Shown here one piece after another: positions 8,294 through 14,537 of a stretch of 35,793 bases of DNA. The stretch comes from a bacterium (lineage in GTDB: Bacteria; Electryoneota; RPQS01): contig JAPKYT010000122.1 in the NCBI GenBank assembly GCA_026394155.1, forward strand, positions 1 to 35,793, given 5' to 3'. The position numbers and the translations under genes are program-made. The notes beneath the pieces are model-generated. The model ran no database searches, was not told the DNA's origin, and saw nothing but the letters and a program-made list of their open reading frames with translations. The stretch's first letter is position 1; every line of letters starts with the position of its first letter.

Positions 8294-8692
8294 ATGTCGC
8301 TCGAAGACAGACTGGTTGAGTTGGTGGGGGAAGCGGCCGAGGTGTTCGGCTGGGAAGAAATCGGCGAAGAGACGGACGTGGAGATCTCGGAGAGCGAGGA
8401 TTTCCCGTATCCGTTCACGGACATCGTGCATGACGGAGCGGTTTTCCGGCTGTTCGTGACCGATCGCGCTGCGAATCTCGACAACGATCTGGCCGACTTT
8501 TTCGATCACTACCGTGATTTCGAGAGTGAATACGAAGACGTCGAGCAAGCCACGCTGGTCTGGCGCGCCGCAAACGATGAAGACGATTTCTGGTACTTGC
8601 GCCGCACGGAAGAAGGAGACATCGGACTTTTCCATTCCGACTTGAGTCTCGAAGAAGAAGACGAAGAAGAGGGGAACGGAAAGAAACTCTAA
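8294..8692 (+). CDS. Small strongly acidic protein of unknown function
   Basis: This 132-residue protein has no signal peptide or membrane segment. It is very acidic, with an Asp/Glu-rich middle (about residues 58-82) and an acidic tail before a short basic end (GNGKKL). Codon use matches the neighbours and the frame is clean, so it looks like a real gene. A weak GGA lies next to the ATG and GAGG further upstream. It begins 29 bases after the sorting-domain gene and may be co-transcribed with it. I recognise no family. Confidence 0.65.
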   Translation: MSLEDRLVELVGEAAEVFGWEEIGEETDVEISESEDFPYPFTDIVHDGAVFRLFVTDRAANLDNDLADFFDHYRDFESEYEDVEQATLVWRAANDEDDFWYLRRTEEGDIGLFHSDLSLEEEDEEEGNGKKL

Positions 8693-8703
8693 CCCCCTTT
8701 TGT

Positions 8704-8723
8704 CCCCCTACTGAAGTAGGGGG
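8704..8723. repeat. CCCCCTACT/AGTAGGGGG palindrome, copy 1
   Basis: CCCCCTACT, GA, AGTAGGGGG is a perfect 9-base-arm palindrome preceded by a pyrimidine-rich lead (ACCCCCTTTTGT). The same unit recurs at 11812 and 20479, with a variant at 8858. Confidence 0.85.
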
Positions 8724-8736
8724 AGAGCCAAGTGTC

Positions 8737-8831
8737 ATTCCGTTCGTCTGCGAACGGAATCCCTAACGATGAGAGGGATTCTGGACGCCCGCACGCGAAG
8801 CCCAGAAGAGCGTGCGGTGTCCAGAATGACA
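8737..8831. repeat. Paired palindromic elements (ATTCCGTTCG and TGTCATTCTGGAC types)
   Basis: A perfect hairpin ATTCCGTTCG, TCTG, CGAACGGAAT (8737-8760) is followed by a larger one at 8778-8831. The larger one has arms ATTCTGGAC and GTCCAGAATGACA with inner arms CCGCACGC and GCGTGCGG. It is the same family as the elements on both sides of the GIY-YIG gene near 32.5-32.9 kb. Confidence 0.85.
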
Positions 8832-8857
8832 ACGAAGAGAACCCCCCCCTTTTTTGT

Positions 8858-8875
8858 CCCCCCGTGAACGGGGGG
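8858..8875. repeat. C6/G6 palindrome variant
   Basis: CCCCCC, GTGAAC, GGGGGG preceded by a C-then-T tract. It resembles the CCCCCTACT palindromes in layout but has a different core. It lies 40 bases before gap. Confidence 0.65.
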
Positions 8876-8915
8876 AGATAAGAAAACTACAGCCTTTGAA
8901 TAGGGAGAGACTTTC

Positions 8916-9920
8916 ATGGCGATTCGCATTGCGATCAACGGATTCGGCCGCATCGGGCGGCTGGTGTACAAGGCGGGTTTCAAAGACCCGCGCTTCGAGT
9001 TCGTGGTGCTCAACGACATCACCGACGCGAAAACGCTGGCGCACCTTCTGAAGTACGACTCCACTCACGGCCGCTTTCCGGGCAAGATTGAAGTGGTCGA
9101 AGACGGTTTCCTCGTTGACGGCAAGAAGCTGAAAGTGCTGGCGGAAAAGGACCCCACCAAGCTGCCGTGGAGAGACTTGAAGATTGACATCGTGCTGGAG
9201 TCCACCGGCGCAAAGGCTTTCCGCGACCGCAAAGGAATCCAGCAGCACATTGACGCGGGCGCGAAAAAAGTGCTGCTCACCGTACCCTCCAAAGACGAGA
9301 TTGACGCGACCGTCGTCTTCGGCGTGAACGACAAGGATCTCAAGCCCGAGCACAAGTTAGTGTCGAACGCATCCTGCACCACCAACTGTGTGGCTCCGAT
9401 GGCGAAAGTCCTCCACGAGAACTTCGGCATCGAGTGGGCCTTCATGACCACCATCCACGCCTTCACCAACGATCAGAAGGTTCTGGACGCACCGCACTCG
9501 GATTTGCGCCGCGCGCGCACGGCCGCGCAGAGCATCATTCCCACCACCACCGGAGCCGCGCGCACCGTGGGCAAGATCATGAAGGACCTGAAGGGCAAGA
9601 TTGACGGCACGGCGCTGCGCGTTCCCACTGTGGACGGCTCGATCACCGATCTGGTGGTTGTCGCCCAGAAGGACGTGACCATCGAAGCCATCAACGCGGC
9701 CTTCAAGAAAGCCGCCGACGGGCCGATGAAGGGCGTCTTGGAATACACTGAGGACGAGATTGTCTCCTGCGACATCATCGGCAATCCGCACTCGTGCGTT
9801 TTTGACGCGAAATCCACGATGACGCTCGGGCCGCGCATGTTGAAGGTGTTCGGCTGGTACGACAACGAGTGGGGCTACTCGGCGCGCTGCATTGACCTGC
9901 TCCACAGAATGGGAGCGTGA
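8916..9920 (+). CDS. gap: Glyceraldehyde-3-phosphate dehydrogenase, type I
   Basis: It oxidises and phosphorylates glyceraldehyde-3-phosphate to 1,3-bisphosphoglycerate with NAD+ in cytosolic glycolysis. The Rossmann loop NGFGRIG is at 8-14. Asp34 after the second strand favours NAD over NADP. The catalytic motif SNASCTTNC has Cys154 as nucleophile, with His181 (HAFTNDQ) as base. The C-terminal WYDNEWGYS is typical. At 334 residues it has the usual length. GGGAGA lies upstream of the ATG. It heads the gap-pgk-tpiA-secG cluster but is separated from pgk by a 1.9-kb accessory island. Confidence 0.98.
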   Translation: MAIRIAINGFGRIGRLVYKAGFKDPRFEFVVLNDITDAKTLAHLLKYDSTHGRFPGKIEVVEDGFLVDGKKLKVLAEKDPTKLPWRDLKIDIVLESTGAKAFRDRKGIQQHIDAGAKKVLLTVPSKDEIDATVVFGVNDKDLKPEHKLVSNASCTTNCVAPMAKVLHENFGIEWAFMTTIHAFTNDQKVLDAPHSDLRRARTAAQSIIPTTTGAARTVGKIMKDLKGKIDGTALRVPTVDGSITDLVVVAQKDVTIEAINAAFKKAADGPMKGVLEYTEDEIVSCDIIGNPHSCVFDAKSTMTLGPRMLKVFGWYDNEWGYSARCIDLLHRMGA

Positions 9921-9939
9921 AGAAGGGATGAAACCGAAA

Positions 9940-9968
9940 ACTTGAAACCTGAAACTTGAGACTTGAGA
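9940..9968. repeat. ACTTGAG/ACTTGAA heptamer array after gap
   Basis: ACTTGAA, ACCTGAA, ACTTGAG, ACTTGAG follow each other at 7-base steps, preceded by a single GGGATGA unit near 9925. It is a member of the heptanucleotide family also seen at 14250. Confidence 0.75.
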
Positions 9969-10023
9969 GCGTCCGCCGAGCCGGGTTAAGGTCTTCCGCA
10001 ACCCGGCCGGAATCGGGAATTTT

Positions 10024-10058
10024 CGCGGCAGGGCTCTTTGATCTTGCCCTGCCCGGCC
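10024..10058. repeat. REP-like palindrome R2 (inverted orientation)
   Basis: GGCAGGGC (10027-10034), loop TCTTTGATCTT, GCCCTGCC (10046-10053), flanked by CGC and CGGCC. It is the reverse complement of the copy directly after the RAYT gene (11677-11712). Confidence 0.8.
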
Positions 10059-10072
10059 AGCAAACGCAAGCC

Positions 10073-10104
10073 ATGCTCCGCCGTTACAACAGCATCGCCA
10101 TCCC
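10073..10104 (+). pseudogene. 5' relic of a second RAYT gene
   Basis: The 50 bases at 10055-10104 match the 50 bases at the start of the RAYT gene (from about 11147) with only a few differences, including the start codon and the first codons for MLRRYNSIAIP. Similarity stops abruptly at the CCATCCC before the palindrome at 10107. It is a truncated copy and cannot encode a transposase. Confidence 0.8.
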
Positions 10105-10106
10105 TA

Positions 10107-10137
10107 AACTTGATGTCACAAATTGTGACCTCAAGTT
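10107..10137. promoter_or_regulatory. 15-base-arm palindrome upstream of the ORF6N gene
   Basis: AACTTGATGTCACAA, a central A, TTGTGACCTCAAGTT: 14 of 15 arm positions are complementary. It ends 24 bases before the ORF6N start codon, a natural operator position. A matching palindrome lies inside the same gene at 10354-10384. Confidence 0.7.
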
Positions 10138-10161
10138 GAGAACCGGCAATAACGGCTCCCC

Positions 10162-10710
10162 ATGAATCAACTTATTCCACTCGAGCGCGTCGAGAGCAAA
10201 ATCCTCGTCATCCGTGACCAGAAGGTCATGCTGGACAGAGACTTGGCGGAACTGTACGGCATCGAGACGAAACAGCTTAAGCGACAGGTTTCCCGCAACT
10301 TAGACAGATTCCCTGTCGACTTCATGTTCGTTCTGACAGCCGAGGAGTTCGAAAACTTGAGGTGCCAATTTGGCACCTCAAGTTGGGGCGGCATCCGCTA
10401 CTCACCCATCGCCTTCACCGAGCAGGGTGTGGCCATGCTGTCGAGCGTGCTGAGATCGAAACGCGCGGTGCAGGTGAACATTCTTATCATGCGCGCGTTT
10501 GTCAAAATGCGCGAGATGCTGCAAAGCCACGCGGAACTGAAGCGCAAGATCGAGGCGATGGAGAGAAAGTACGACGGGCAATTCCGGGTCGTTTTTGAGG
10601 CGATTAAGCAGTTGATGGAGCCGCTACCCGCACCGAAAAAGGTCTACGGGTTTCGCGCGGCGAAGAGCGGGAACGGCGGCACGAAGACCAAGGGAAGAAA
10701 GAGAACGTAG
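10162..10710 (+). CDS. ORF6N-domain DNA-binding protein
   Basis: The 182-residue protein has the full ORF6N domain (KilA-N/Bro-related), beginning [20 protein letters not shown] and continuing through [19 protein letters not shown] and the [14 protein letters not shown] signature. A helical, partly coiled-coil part with [11 protein letters not shown] (about 110-155) follows, then a basic [13 protein letters not shown] tail. ORF6N proteins are common in phages and mobile regions and are thought to bind DNA; their precise role is mostly unknown. Residues 65-74 ([10 protein letters not shown]) are encoded by a perfect 31-base palindrome. The start is the ATG after the upstream palindrome; no good ribosome site is visible. 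A 3' fragment of a second copy lies at 11705-11756. Confidence 0.9.
   Translation: MNQLIPLERVESKILVIRDQKVMLDRDLAELYGIETKQLKRQVSRNLDRFPVDFMFVLTAEEFENLRCQFGTSSWGGIRYSPIAFTEQGVAMLSSVLRSKRAVQVNILIMRAFVKMREMLQSHAELKRKIEAMERKYDGQFRVVFEAIKQLMEPLPAPKKVYGFRAAKSGNGGTKTKGRKRT
10354..10384. promoter_or_regulatory. Perfect 31-base palindrome inside the ORF6N coding region
   Basis: AACTTGAGGTGCCAA, a central T, TTGGCACCTCAAGTT: all 15 arm positions are complementary. It covers codons 65-74 and the first base of codon 75. It has the same arm length, one-base centre and outer sequence as the upstream palindrome, but the inner bases differ symmetrically on both arms. Confidence 0.8.
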
Positions 10711-10734
10711 GAACTCGCGCGGCTATGCAGTAAA

Positions 10735-11049
10735 ATGAAGACGCGAATCCCCATTCCACGAGAAGAAGTCGAGAAGTTCTGCCGCAAGTGGAACATCGCG
10801 GAATTTTCGCTTTTTGGCTCGATCCTCCGTGATGATTTCCGGGAAGACAGTGATGTGGACGTGCTGGTGACGTTCGCCGCCGACACGCACTGGACGTTGT
10901 TCGATCTGGTCCACATGGAAGATGGACTCAAGGAGATATTCGGGCGTAACGTGGACTTGATGATTCGCGAGTCGGTGGAACGGTCCGAGAACCCGATCCG
11001 CCGCCAAGCGATTCTGTCAACGGCGCAGAGGATTTATGCAGCGGGATGA
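10735..11049 (+). CDS. MNT-type minimal nucleotidyltransferase (antitoxin-like)
   Basis: The 104-residue protein carries the polymerase-beta-like nucleotidyltransferase signature: G28-S29, R32 and S39-D40-V41-D42 (FGSILRDDF then SDVDVLV). This is the size and motif pattern of MntA-like antitoxins, which inactivate a partner HEPN RNase (HepT) by AMPylation. The stop overlaps the start of the next frame (ATG at 11036), the usual MNT-HEPN operon arrangement. The HEPN partner here is truncated after a dozen codons. No strong ribosome site precedes the ATG. The protein is probably cytosolic and, without its toxin, an orphan. Confidence 0.85.
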   Translation: MKTRIPIPREEVEKFCRKWNIAEFSLFGSILRDDFREDSDVDVLVTFAADTHWTLFDLVHMEDGLKEIFGRNVDLMIRESVERSENPIRRQAILSTAQRIYAAG

Positions 11050-11113
11050 TGCGCTGATTACGGACATTCTCGTCGCGGCAGACCTCTTTATTCTTGGCTT
11101 GCCCGGCTGGTAG
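11036..11113 (+). pseudogene. Decapitated HEPN toxin gene (5' remnant)
   Basis: A frame overlapping the MNT stop begins MQRDDALITDIL, which resembles the first helix of HepT/DUF86 HEPN proteins. It then enters a REP-like palindrome (11073-11107) and stops at 11113 after 25 codons. A complete HEPN protein would be about 110-140 residues with an Rx4-6H active site; none of that remains. The REP insertion or a deletion next to it removed the toxin. Confidence 0.6.
11073..11107. repeat. REP-like palindrome R3 (degenerate, inverted)
   Basis: TCGCGGCAGACCTCTT, then TTCTTGGCTTGCCCGGC: the same layout as R2 with several substitutions. It lies inside the truncated HEPN frame. Confidence 0.6.
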
Positions 11114-11122
11114 GTGAATTCT

Positions 11123-11149
11123 CGCCGCGGCAGGGCTCTTGGCCCGGCC
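11123..11149. repeat. REP-like palindrome R4 immediately upstream of RAYT
   Basis: CGCCGCGGCAGGGCTCTT followed by GGCCCGGCC: the inverted orientation, with part of the loop and one arm shortened. It lies 14 bases before the RAYT start and faces the direct copy R5 after the gene. Confidence 0.7.
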
Positions 11150-11163
11150 AGCAAACACAGGCC

Positions 11164-11676
11164 ATGCTCCGCCGTCACAACAGCATCGCCATCCCGGGCA
11201 CTCTTCATTTTGTGACCACCGTGACGGCCATCCGCGGCAACTGGTTCACAGGTGATGAGGTATGCCGCCAAGTGTTGTGGGAGTTCGAGAAGAGCCGCAT
11301 TCGACAAGGTCTTCAGTGCCTCGGCTACGTCCTGATGCCGGACCACGTGCACGCGGTTCTGTTTCAGTTGGAGGAGGGCCTCCAGATTTCTGCGATGCTG
11401 CGAGACTTCAAGGCCGCCACGGCACTGAGCTGTCGGCCTGAGCAGTTCCACGGCCCAAGTCTCTGGCAGCGACGCTATGACGATGTGCCTTTGCCCGGCA
11501 TCAACGCGTTGTTTCGTCGGCTGGAGTATATGCACAACAACCCGGTGAAACGTGGTTTCGCAACGAGTGCCGGAGAATGGCCGTGGTCCAGCGTTCACGA
11601 CTTCTTGGGCGCTTCGTCGGGAGTCGTTCGAGTTGCGACAGAACTCGTCCCCACGGCCCCTGTGAGTTCGCGGTAA
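11164..11676 (+). CDS. REP-associated tyrosine transposase (RAYT, Y1/HUH family)
   Basis: The 170-residue protein is a single-domain HUH endonuclease of the IS200-like/TnpA-REP group. The metal-binding motif is H61-V62-H63 in LMPDHVHAVLF. The nucleophilic tyrosine is Y122 in LEYMHNNPVKRGF, and the conserved WQRRYDD lies between them. Such enzymes nick and join single-stranded DNA at REP palindromes and are believed to spread them. This gene is bounded by REP-like palindromes in opposite orientations (R4 upstream, R5 downstream), the usual REPtron arrangement. The enzyme appears complete. A truncated copy of its 5' end lies at 10073. Confidence 0.93.
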   Translation: MLRRHNSIAIPGTLHFVTTVTAIRGNWFTGDEVCRQVLWEFEKSRIRQGLQCLGYVLMPDHVHAVLFQLEEGLQISAMLRDFKAATALSCRPEQFHGPSLWQRRYDDVPLPGINALFRRLEYMHNNPVKRGFATSAGEWPWSSVHDFLGASSGVVRVATELVPTAPVSSR

Positions 11677-11712
11677 CCGGGCAGGGCAAGACCAAGAGCC
11701 CTGCCGCGGCGG
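11677..11712. repeat. REP-like palindrome R5 after RAYT (direct)
   Basis: CCGGGCAGGGC, loop AAGACCAAGA, GCCCTGCCGCGGCGG; the 8-base core arms are GGCAGGGC (11680-11687) and GCCCTGCC (11698-11705). It begins right at the RAYT stop codon and is the best-preserved copy. Confidence 0.85.
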
Positions 11713-11756
11713 GAAGCGGGAACGGCGGCTCAAAGACAAAGGGACGGAAGAAATAG
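11705..11756 (+). pseudogene. 3' relic of a second ORF6N gene
   Basis: These bases align to the last 55 bases of the ORF6N gene (10656-10710) with most positions identical. They encode AAGSGNGGSKTKGRKK plus stop, against [17 protein letters not shown]. The join with palindrome R5 falls in a shared GCGGCG. The rest of this copy is missing. Confidence 0.7.
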
Positions 11757-11758
11757 CA

Positions 11759-11790
11759 GGCCGGGCAGGTAAAGACGGTTGCCGCGGCGC
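11759..11790. repeat. REP-like palindrome R6 (direct, degenerate)
   Basis: GCCGGGCAGG then GGTTGCCGCGGCGC, of the same family as R5 and the copy after pfk at 7353. Confidence 0.6.
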
Positions 11791-11811
11791 AAGAAAGAGA
11801 CCCCCTGTGAT

Positions 11812-11831
11812 CCCCCTACTGAAGTAGGGGG
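11812..11831. repeat. CCCCCTACT/AGTAGGGGG palindrome, copy 2
   Basis: Identical 20-base palindrome to 8704-8723, with the same C-rich lead. It lies 24 bases before the pgk start codon and ends next to an ATG (11832) that would be a misleading start for pgk. Confidence 0.85.
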
Positions 11832-11855
11832 ATGAGAACGATAGCGAGTGAGGAG

Positions 11856-13049
11856 ATGAACAAGAAGACCATTGATCAGGTTGAACTGAAGGGCAAGCGC
11901 GTTCTGGTGCGCGTAGATTTCAACGTGCCGCTCGACGAAGGCAAGGTCACGGACGATACGCGCATCCGCGAAAGCCTGCCCACCATCCAGAAGATCATCG
12001 CATCAGGCGGGAAGTGCATTTTGATGAGTCACCTCGGAAGGCCGAAGGGCAAGCGGGCCATGGAATTCAGCTTGGGTCCCGCCGCGCAAAGGCTCGCGGA
12101 GCTGCTCAAGCAACAAGTCATCATGGCCACCGAGTGCGTGGGCGCGGACATCGAGAAAGCCACCAAACGCATGGATGCCGGACAAGTGATGATGCTCGAA
12201 AACCTGCGCTTCCATCCCGAAGAAGAGAAGAATGATCCCGGGTTTTCGCAGCAATTGGCCAAGTTAGGTGACATCTACGTCAACGACGCCTTCGGCAGCG
12301 CACATAGAGCCCATGCTTCTACGGAAGGGATCACAAAATTTCTCAAGCCTGCCGTCGCGGGATACTTGATGAAGAAGGAACTTGACTATCTCGGCAGAGC
12401 ACTCGCCGAGCCCGCGCGGCCGTTCGTGGCCGTGTTGGGCGGGTCGAAAATTTCGGGCAAGATTGACGTGATTGGAAACCTGCTCGGCAAGGTTGACACG
12501 ATTCTGATCGGCGGCGGCATGGCCTACACCTTCTTCAAGGCGATGGGCGAGGAGATCGGCAATTCCATCGTCGAGCTGGAAAAGGTGGATTTGGCGCACA
12601 GCCTCATCAAAGGGGCCGCCAGCAGCAGCACCAAGCTCGTTCTGCCCGCGGATTCACGCGTGGCGGAGGAACTCAAGGCGGGAGTGAAGACCGAAGTGCG
12701 CTCGAACCGCGCTCTTCGCGAGAACGACACCGCCGGCGATATCGGGCCGGAGGCGGAGGGGAATTACGCGCAGATCATCCGCAAAGCCAAGACGGTGGTT
12801 TGGAACGGGCCGATGGGAGTTTTCGAAATCGGGGAATTCGCCCACGGCACGCAAGCGGTGGCTGAGGCTCTGGTCGAGGCCACCCGAGCCGGCGCGGTGA
12901 CGGTGGTGGGTGGCGGCGATTCGGCGGCGGCGATGAAAAAGTTCGGTTTGGAAGACAAGGTCTCGCACGTTTCTACCGGCGGCGGTGCCAGTCTGGAGTT
13001 CCTGGAGGGCAAGCAGCTTCCCGGAGTGGTGGCTCTAACCGATTCCTAA
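11856..13049 (+). CDS. pgk: Phosphoglycerate kinase
   Basis: It transfers phosphate from 1,3-bisphosphoglycerate to ADP in cytosolic glycolysis. Typical motifs are [14 protein letters not shown] near the N-terminus, SHLGRPKG (substrate binding), [12 protein letters not shown] in the middle and the C-terminal nucleotide motif GGGDSAAAM followed by [14 protein letters not shown]. The length of 397 residues is normal. I chose the ATG at 11856 because GAGTGAGGAG precedes it; the in-frame ATG at 11832 lies in a palindromic repeat. tpiA follows after 12 bases, so the two are co-transcribed. Confidence 0.97.
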   Translation: MNKKTIDQVELKGKRVLVRVDFNVPLDEGKVTDDTRIRESLPTIQKIIASGGKCILMSHLGRPKGKRAMEFSLGPAAQRLAELLKQQVIMATECVGADIEKATKRMDAGQVMMLENLRFHPEEEKNDPGFSQQLAKLGDIYVNDAFGSAHRAHASTEGITKFLKPAVAGYLMKKELDYLGRALAEPARPFVAVLGGSKISGKIDVIGNLLGKVDTILIGGGMAYTFFKAMGEEIGNSIVELEKVDLAHSLIKGAASSSTKLVLPADSRVAEELKAGVKTEVRSNRALRENDTAGDIGPEAEGNYAQIIRKAKTVVWNGPMGVFEIGEFAHGTQAVAEALVEATRAGAVTVVGGGDSAAAMKKFGLEDKVSHVSTGGGASLEFLEGKQLPGVVALTDS

Positions 13050-13061
13050 ACACATATAACC

Positions 13062-13847
13062 ATGATACTTGCAGCTAACTGGAAGATGTACAAGACGGCC
13101 GCGGAAGCCGCTCAGTTTGTGGAGGGCTATGCGGCCGGGCTGAGCGAGTGGGTGATCCCCACCGTGATTTTCGCGCCCTTCACAGCCATCCCGGCGGTGG
13201 CCGAGGCCTGCCGGCGGACAGTCGTTCCGCGGCAGCGGCTTGCGTATGGCGCGCAAAATTTCTATTATGAGGCGGCCGGAGCCTTCACCGGAGAAGTCTC
13301 GGCAGATCAATTACTTGAACACGGTTGCCGGTACGTTCTCTGCGGTCACAGCGAGAGGCGGCACGTCTTCGGGGAGTCCGACGAGCTGATTGGCAAGAAG
13401 GTCGGGCGAGCCGTGGAGAAGGACCTCGTTCCTGTCTTCTGCATCGGGGAGACCCTTCCCGAGCGGCAGTCAGGGAAGCTCACGGACGTCTTAACACGGC
13501 AGATTGAAGAAGGACTTTCGAAGATCTCGGCCCGGGAGTTGGGAAAGGTGGTCGTGGCGTATGAACCGGTTTGGGCCATTGGGACGGGAGTGGTGGCCAC
13601 GCCCGAACAAGCGGAGGAGGCTCACGGATTCGTGCGCAAGTTGTTGGTGGGAGCGTTCGGGAAGTCGGCGGCGCGCGTACCGATTCTCTACGGCGGCAGC
13701 GTGAATCCCGAGAACATCTCATCGCTGGTGTCGCGGCCGGGGATTGACGGTGCGCTGGTGGGCGGAGCCAGCTTGAAGGTGGAATCGCTGTTGGCGTTGC
13801 ATGACGCGTGCGTGAAGGCGGCGAAGGCGAAGGGCGAGACGGTTTAG
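13062..13847 (+). CDS. tpiA: Triosephosphate isomerase
   Basis: It interconverts dihydroxyacetone phosphate and glyceraldehyde-3-phosphate. The active-site residues are all present: Lys8 in NWKMYK, His96 in CGHSERR and Glu168 in YEPVWAIGTG. The phosphate-binding loop YGGSVNPEN and the GALVGGASL end are also intact. The length of 261 residues is slightly above the usual 250, owing to a short C-terminal tail. It lies in the pgk-tpiA-secG operon, 12 bases after pgk. Confidence 0.98.
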   Translation: MILAANWKMYKTAAEAAQFVEGYAAGLSEWVIPTVIFAPFTAIPAVAEACRRTVVPRQRLAYGAQNFYYEAAGAFTGEVSADQLLEHGCRYVLCGHSERRHVFGESDELIGKKVGRAVEKDLVPVFCIGETLPERQSGKLTDVLTRQIEEGLSKISARELGKVVVAYEPVWAIGTGVVATPEQAEEAHGFVRKLLVGAFGKSAARVPILYGGSVNPENISSLVSRPGIDGALVGGASLKVESLLALHDACVKAAKAKGETV

Positions 13848-13879
13848 GAAGAGGACTCAACGAACCCCGCAGGAGTGCC

Positions 13880-14245
13880 ATGCTGTACGGAATTCTGATT
13901 GCGTTGCAGATGATTATCGCGGTGCTGCTGGTCGTGGTCATTCTGCTGCAGAGCTCGAAGGGCGGATCACTGGCGGGCATCGCCGGCGGAGGTCTGACCT
14001 CGACCGTGTTTGGCGGACGGGGAGCGGCCAGCTTTCTGGCCAAGGGCACGACAATACTGGCCGCGGCCTTCATGCTCAACTGTCTTCTGATGGCGGTGAT
14101 CTCGACGAAGACCGGCAGCACGGCTTCGGTGACGCAGCAGTCGGTGCAGCAGGAAGCAACCCAAAGCCCGGTTCCTGCCGTCCCGTCAGAGGCCACGACG
14201 CCCGCTCCCAGCGGCGGCGAGAGCGCACCGGCACAGCAACCGTAG
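13880..14245 (+). CDS. secG: Preprotein translocase subunit SecG
   Basis: The ATG at 13880 is preceded by AGGAG (13871-13875). The 121-residue protein has two membrane helices (about 3-23 and 55-76) joined by the SecG loop with LLQSSKGGSLAGIAGGG and FGGRGAASFLAKGT. A Pro/Ala/Ser/Thr-rich tail (80-121) is low complexity. SecG assists SecYE in protein export across the inner membrane. The tpiA-secG order, followed by a leucine tRNA, is a common bacterial arrangement. Confidence 0.95.
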   Translation: MLYGILIALQMIIAVLLVVVILLQSSKGGSLAGIAGGGLTSTVFGGRGAASFLAKGTTILAAAFMLNCLLMAVISTKTGSTASVTQQSVQQEATQSPVPAVPSEATTPAPSGGESAPAQQP

Positions 14246-14249
14246 AAGA

Positions 14250-14325
14250 AAACTTGAGACTTGAGATTTGAGACTTGAAAAGGAACACTTGATTCTTCGA
14301 GTTTCAAGTCTCCAGTCTCAAGTTT
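14250..14325. repeat. ACTTGAG heptamer arrays forming a long hairpin after secG
   Basis: The left arm at 14250-14280 (AAACTTGAGACT, an 8-base bulge, GAGACTTGAAA) pairs with the right arm at 14302-14325 (TTTCAAGTCTC, C, AGTCTCAAGTTT) across a 21-base loop. The left arm has one extra heptamer. It lies between secG and the tRNA and may act as a weak terminator or processing structure. Confidence 0.75.
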
Positions 14326-14334
14326 GTCTGTTCT

Positions 14335-14416
14335 GCCCGAGTGGTGAAATTGGTAGACACACTATCTTGAGGGGGTAGCGCCGAGAGGCATCCCGGTTCG
14401 AATCCGGGCTCGGGCA
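14335..14416 (+). tRNA. tRNA-Leu (anticodon GAG)
   Basis: The acceptor stem GCCCGAG (14335-14341) pairs with CTCGGGC (14409-14415), followed by discriminator A. The anticodon stem CTATC/GGTAG encloses the loop TTGAGGG with anticodon GAG, which reads CUU/CUC leucine codons. A short variable arm (CGCCGAGAGGC) and the T arm CCCGG, TTCGAAT, CCGGG complete a class II tRNA of 82 bases. The CCA end is not encoded. Confidence 0.95.
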
Positions 14417-14424
14417 CGGAAGAA

Positions 14425-14445
14425 GGGATGAGGGATGAGGGATGA
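14425..14445. repeat. Three GGGATGA heptamers after tRNA-Leu
   Basis: Exact GGGATGA units lie at 14425, 14432 and 14439, starting nine bases after the tRNA. The reverse complement TCATCCC matches the coding heptamer TTCATCC at 1925 in six of seven bases. Confidence 0.85.
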
Positions 14446-14478
14446 AGCCCGAGGCCCGAAATCCCGGAACATGATTGG

Positions 14479-14498
14479 ACGGCGGCGGAGGCCGCCGT
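14479..14498 (+). terminator. GC-rich hairpin between tRNA-Leu and the STAS gene
   Basis: ACGGCGGC, GGAG, GCCGCCGT is a perfect 8-base stem followed by only three T residues. It may terminate tRNA transcripts weakly. Confidence 0.35.
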
Positions 14499-14537
14499 TT
14501 CGGCAACAGCGCGGAACTCTGAGAGGAGAGCTGATTC

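Noticed and set aside
9940-10384. Common origin of the ACTTGAG heptamers and the ORF6N palindrome arms
   Set aside because: Both contain ACTTGAG, but the shared stretch is only seven bases and the rest of the palindrome arms has no heptamer periodicity, so chance is sufficient.
11832-11855. Upstream in-frame ATG as pgk start
   Set aside because: It lies at the edge of a palindromic repeat and has no ribosome site, while the ATG at 11856 follows GAGTGAGGAG.
14335-14450. Phage or island attachment site at tRNA-Leu
   Set aside because: No integrase gene or repeated tRNA 3' end is visible; the bases after the tRNA are a heptamer array.
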